From Anabaena sp. PCC 7108 (GTDB lineage Bacteria > Cyanobacteriota > Cyanobacteriia > Cyanobacteriales > Nostocaceae), in assembly GCF_000332135.1 (NCBI RefSeq), contig NZ_KB235896.1:3667727-3731726 (forward strand): a stretch of 64,000 nt of DNA. Reading direction: 5' to 3'. This document shows, in pieces, positions 61,124 to 64,000 of this stretch; position 1 is the first letter of the stretch, and each line of letters begins with the position of its first letter. The notes below the pieces were generated by a model that searched no databases, had not been told where the DNA came from, and was given only the letters and a program-made list of their open reading frames with translations. The position numbers were made by a program, and so were the translations under genes.

Positions 61124-62182
61124 TTACTGAGCCAGCCAAATATTAATTTTATCGTCAAATCCACCACTGGCCAGCATTTTTCCATCGGCACTAAAAGCGA
61201 TCGCACTTACCCAGTCACTATGACCATTGAGTGTGTCTTTTAATTCACCTGTTGTTAAATCCCATAATTTTATGCCATCTTTGCCAGCACTGGCTAAGGT
61301 TTGTCCATCTGGGTTGACTGCGATCGCATTTACCCAGCTATTATGTCCAGTTAGGGTATATACAGTCTCTCCTGTTTTAACATCCCAAATTTTAATCGTT
61401 TTATCCCGGCTGGAACTAACCAATCTTTCTCCGTTAGCTGTAAAAGCTAGAGCAGTAACTAGTTGCGAATGTGCTTTTAACTGCTGGATTAATTTCCCGT
61501 TACTCAAATTCCACAGTTTCACTACACCTTTATTATCACCACTAGCTAAAGTCTGTCCATCAGGACTAATGGCTAAGGTGTAAATTTCATTATCAAAGCG
61601 GACTAAAGTAGCTAGTGGACGTTGTTGGGGCAAATCCCACAAGCGAATTCCATCTAAACCACCACTGACGAGAACTTTACTATCAGAGGAAGCCACCAAA
61701 GATAAAACTTGGGCTGTGTGTTCTACAAAGGAGCGACTAAACGCCAGAGTTCTGAGATTCCACAGGTTAATTTTGTAGTCACTACCACAACTGACAAGGG
61801 TTTTACCATCTGGTGTAATTAAGACGGCATTCACAGATGTTTGATGCGCTCTGTTAATCGTACCTACTTTTTTGCCATTTCTCAGATTCCAGAAGTATAT
61901 TATTCCCTCATTTTCTGCGCCACCACTGACCAGAAGTTTACTATTGGGACTAAAGGTTAAAGATTTAACAGTTCCTGTATGTCCTTTTAAAGTATGAAGC
62001 AGTCGGGGATTGGCAAAACTTTTACTATCTGAGGAGTTGGGTATGACTTCGTTAGCAGCATGAGCAGGATGAATATAAAAATCCTGCCCAATATAAATTG
62101 CTAAGGCAAAAGCTGCCATAAATGCCGAAATTATCTTTAGGCAAATAACAACATTTCCTCTGCTTTTGGCCTTACTTACCAC
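61124..62182 (-). CDS. exported or anchored WD40 repeat protein
   Basis: 352 residues. An N-terminal hydrophobic segment (IISAFMAAFALAIYIG, then PAHAAN as possible cleavage site) indicates export or membrane anchoring. Seven WD40 repeats follow from residue 62 to the end, enough for one closed propeller: for example GHTGTVKSLTFSPNSK, AHQTSVNAVLITPDGK and GHNSWVNAIAVNPDGQ. No enzymatic domain. It probably serves as a periplasmic protein-binding scaffold. The upstream 101-residue gene on the same strand lies 40 bases away. Confidence 0.9.
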   Translation of the reverse strand: MVSKAKSRGNVVICLKIISAFMAAFALAIYIGQDFYIHPAHAANEVIPNSSDSKSFANPRLLHTLKGHTGTVKSLTFSPNSKLLVSGGAENEGIIYFWNLRNGKKVGTINRAHQTSVNAVLITPDGKTLVSCGSDYKINLWNLRTLAFSRSFVEHTAQVLSLVASSDSKVLVSGGLDGIRLWDLPQQRPLATLVRFDNEIYTLAISPDGQTLASGDNKGVVKLWNLSNGKLIQQLKAHSQLVTALAFTANGERLVSSSRDKTIKIWDVKTGETVYTLTGHNSWVNAIAVNPDGQTLASAGKDGIKLWDLTTGELKDTLNGHSDWVSAIAFSADGKMLASGGFDDKINIWLAQ

Positions 62183-62222
62183 CAGTTTGCCTCACTTCTT
62201 CAATCAAATAAACACTCACCAC

Positions 62223-62528
62223 TTAATAGTCTTTCTTGGGTGGTTTTTTCTTAGCAACCGTCAGTACTGGTAAAGGTGGACTAGAGGACTGAGAAGGTAA
62301 ATAATGTTGCACTACAGGCTCCTCTGGTAAAGGGGGACGCTGTTGTCTCACCCATACCTTCAAGGCCAGGGCTATTCCTGCTGTTCCTAAGCCAAAAGCA
62401 AATAACGACCAGCTATCATCTAAGCCACCAATTAGCGCGTCTACGACTCCCATTGTCGTTAAAGCACTGATTATAGGTTCTTTCCGGTAGGCTGACTTCA
62501 AAAAACGAGGTAGTACAGCATTCATCAC
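62223..62528 (-). CDS. small membrane-associated hypothetical protein
   Basis: 101 residues. Two short hydrophobic stretches (about 18-34 and 38-58, SLFAFGLGTAGIALALKVWV) are followed by a Pro-rich basic tail (RQQRPPLPEEPV and KKKPPKKDY). Glycine-rich hydrophobic segments suggest a membrane anchor with cytosolic tail. Not recognised. It precedes the WD40 gene on the same strand, so both may be cotranscribed. Confidence 0.7.
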   Translation of the reverse strand: MMNAVLPRFLKSAYRKEPIISALTTMGVVDALIGGLDDSWSLFAFGLGTAGIALALKVWVRQQRPPLPEEPVVQHYLPSQSSSPPLPVLTVAKKKPPKKDY

Positions 62529-62613
62529 AGCTTGTTTGTTTCCCGTTAAATTTCTATGTAAGTTTTATCTACAATAGTTCCAAAAGGCATAAAATTTGAT
62601 CTCATGCTATTTG

Positions 62614-62742
62614 TTAGCCGGGAATAATCCCCACAGGACGAACTATAACGCCCCCTATCCCTAGACTAAACGCTGTTGGGACTACTGTTGTTAAAATATT
62701 TAAACTAGCATTTACATCAGGGTGAATCAATACACTATTCCA
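62614..62742 (-). pseudogene. C-terminal remnant of an IS200/IS605-type TnpB
   Basis: A 42-codon frame ending at 62614 reads LIHPDVNASLNILTTVVPTA then FSLGIGGVIVRPVGIIPG, which matches the end of TnpB proteins: the (A)D-(V/L)-N-A/G-x-x-N-I-L block containing the last RuvC-like Asp, then the VVxPVRVxP tail. A stop precedes it, and the zinc finger and earlier catalytic residues are missing. It is a relic in the 577-base gene-free region 62529-63105. Confidence 0.7.
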
Positions 62743-62968
62743 GCTAATAACATTATAATTTCCTGCCAAATAAATTATCTAGCTAGGGAAGGGTCAACAG
62801 TAACAGAATAGAGCGATTTTATTCCTGTTCAAGAATGTCTAAATTATTTTGCCTAAGTATTTTTTTTCTAGGAATCAGCAAAGCTTACAACTGTATAGGA
62901 CACATATAACCAGATGGAAGTTCCAACTGGTTAGGATTTTTTTAGTTACTAGTTTTAGTTACTAGTTT

Positions 62969-63067
62969 AGGACTTACGCATGAGTCACAGAATACTGAAT
63001 ATCAAACCGCAGGGGACGCAGAGGACAGGGGGAAATTAAGTGTTTGAGGGTTTTTTGCGTAAGTCCT
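62969..63067. mobile_element. 99-bp element with AGGACTTACGCA ends
   Basis: Perfect 12-bp inverted ends AGGACTTACGCA (62969-62980) and TGCGTAAGTCCT (63056-63067). The ends match those of the 217-bp element at 37543, but the interiors differ (here ACGCAGAGGACAGGG-type repeat). CTAGTT occurs on both flanks, one base away on the left. Non-coding; a MITE or IS remnant. Confidence 0.75.
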
Positions 63068-63105
63068 CTAGTTGATGATCGCAAGCTTTTGATGTTCGGC
63101 TAGAA

Positions 63106-63270
63106 CTACTTCAAACCTAGCCAAGATAATACACCTTGATTTGTGAGGTATTCAATTAGTACCATCAGGATGAAGCCAATCATTGCTGCCCGACCATTTA
63201 AACGCTCGGCATATTCATTAAAGCCTAGTTTTGGTTCTTCTAGTTTTGGTGTAACGGTGGGTTGTGTCAT
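63106..63270 (-). CDS. high-light-inducible protein (HLIP, one-helix CAB-like)
   Basis: 54-residue protein, too short for many gene finders. It begins MTQPTVTPKLEEPKLGFNEY and has the chlorophyll-binding helix AERLNGRAAMIGFILMVLIE with the conserved E-x2-N-G-R-x2-M-x-G motif, followed by a short LTNQGVLSWLGLK tail. HLIPs bind chlorophyll and carotenoid in the thylakoid and dissipate excess energy under light stress. No second helix is present, as usual in cyanobacteria. Confidence 0.95.
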   Translation of the reverse strand: MTQPTVTPKLEEPKLGFNEYAERLNGRAAMIGFILMVLIEYLTNQGVLSWLGLK

Positions 63271-63416
63271 GGTCAAAAAATTCCTTTTTTATGAACTGAG
63301 AATGAAACTTTACAGTTTGTAATTATTCTTTGTCTATTTTAATAAGACTGGCGGATTAGTCAAGATGTTGTCAAAAAACAATTGCTAACTGTCTATCAAT
63401 ACCTTGTCCATTTTTG

Positions 63417-63514
63417 GTAGGTTGGGTTAAGCGACAGCGCAACCCGACAAATGCTTACAAGTGTTGGGTTTGATGCTATTGCTTCGCAACGCTGACACGA
63501 ACAACCCAACCTAC
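63417..63514. mobile_element. 98-bp element with GTAGGTTGGGTT ends
   Basis: Perfect 12-bp inverted ends GTAGGTTGGGTT (63417-63428) and AACCCAACCTAC (63503-63514). The interior includes GCGACAGCGCAACCCGAC and a CTTCGCAACGC patch without coding capacity. It lies in the 403-base region between the HLIP gene and ald. Repeats with these ends are widespread in cyanobacterial intergenic DNA to my recollection; only one is seen here. Confidence 0.7.
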
Positions 63515-63673
63515 TCATCAAGACTTTTTTCAATTTGGAGAAGGTATTAGTGTATGTGAGGTAATTTTACTAATTTTTTAGTTTTATTTTGGCATTTTGA
63601 ATTAGTGAATACGGAACTAGCGATATAGATACTGGCAGGCTAAAGTGAAACAAAAAAATATCAGAGGCTATAA

Positions 63674-64000
63674 ATGGAAATCGGCGTTCCTAAGGAAACT
63701 AAAGATCAAGAGTTTCGTGTCGGTTTAAGTCCTTCTAGTGTGAGAGTACTACGGGAAAATGGACATCATGTGTTTGTTCAATCTGAAGCTGGTATTGGTG
63801 CGGGATTTACAGATGAAGACTATAGTGTGGCAGGAGCGGAAATTGTCTCTACACAGGAATCTGTTTGGAATCGGGAACTAGTCGTTAAGGTCAAGGAACC
63901 TTTGGTGAGTGAGTATAAATTTCTGCAAAAAGGACAATTATTATTTACTTATTTGCATTTAGCCGCAGATCGTAAATTAACAGAACATTTAATTGATTGT
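63674..64000 (+). CDS. ald: alanine dehydrogenase (5' part, cut by window end)
   Basis: The first 109 codons of an NAD-dependent alanine dehydrogenase, running off the window. The N-terminus MEIGVPKETKDQEFRVGLSP includes the substrate-binding Arg, and KVKEP with the catalytic-domain Lys lies near residue 75, followed by FTYLHLAADRKLT. It converts L-alanine to pyruvate and ammonia reversibly; in heterocystous cyanobacteria it is linked to nitrogen metabolism in heterocysts. No clear NtcA site was noticed upstream. Confidence 0.93.
   Translation, partial: MEIGVPKETKDQEFRVGLSPSSVRVLRENGHHVFVQSEAGIGAGFTDEDYSVAGAEIVSTQESVWNRELVVKVKEPLVSEYKFLQKGQLLFTYLHLAADRKLTEHLIDC

Overview
The window is a chromosomal segment of a filamentous, probably heterocyst-forming cyanobacterium (order Nostocales, close to Anabaena, Nostoc or Dolichospermum). 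The evidence is the high density of the HIP1 octamer GCGATCGC (more than 20 copies seen, against about one expected by chance), AT-rich DNA, many heptanucleotide STRR arrays, and cyanobacterial genes such as Rubisco activase with a small-subunit-like tail, ferredoxin:thioredoxin reductase, a high-light-inducible protein and an HpsE-like glycosyltransferase. Genus and species cannot be fixed from the sequence alone.

Layout. 0-9 kb: thioredoxin, three tandem von Willebrand A (VWA) proteins, a GNAT acetyltransferase, Rubisco activase, a peptidoglycan-binding GH24 lysozyme, the SRP RNA, a phasin-like protein and queF. 9-12.5 kb: a four-gene efflux operon (ABC ATPase, ABC-2 permease, MarR regulator, MFS). 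12.5-20.5 kb: repeat-rich DNA around a giant caspase-STAND-WD40 protein, a polysaccharide deacetylase and a small orphan gene. 20.5-22.3 kb: typA. 22.5-25.6 kb: a small accessory island (truncated Uma2 nuclease, secreted protein, HEPN-like protein, EEP hydrolase, DUF29). 25.7-39.5 kb: mostly housekeeping genes: DUF58, ftrC-DUF309, lptA-lptB-lptF/G, tRNA-Ser(GGA), two ferredoxins, a nuclease lipoprotein, an inositol phosphatase, J-domain/TPR-hisZ, a branched-chain-type ABC ATPase, and JAMM-MoeZ. 39.7-44.9 kb: MFS, purB, an orphan histidine kinase and an SMR pump. 45.3-50.1 kb: polysaccharide genes, partly decaying (pyruvyltransferase, a frameshifted small gene, a truncated PP-loop protein, an HpsE-like GT2 and a GT2-TPR fusion). 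50.5-58.5 kb: a small secreted protein, aspC, and the aa3 oxidase locus with ctaB and ctaA divergent from ctaCDE. 58.5-64 kb: a PemK/MazF-type toxin-antitoxin pair, a degenerate transposase, a four-helix protein lacking a normal start, a second WD40 protein, a TnpB remnant, an HLIP gene and the start of alanine dehydrogenase.

The most distinctive property is the amount and variety of small non-autonomous repeats: at least five families with terminal inverted repeats (two copies of one carry clear 8-bp target duplications), a three-copy double-hairpin repeat, a four-copy short palindrome, and heptamer arrays that in several cases supply the last codons or stop of a gene. One repeat has been domesticated in frame as the linker between two seven-bladed WD40 propellers. 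I saw no CRISPR array, rRNA, prophage or complete autonomous IS. The strongest leads for undescribed biology are the three-gene VWA cluster, the caspase-STAND-WD40 protein with its repeat-derived linker, and the HEPN-like gene in the accessory island.
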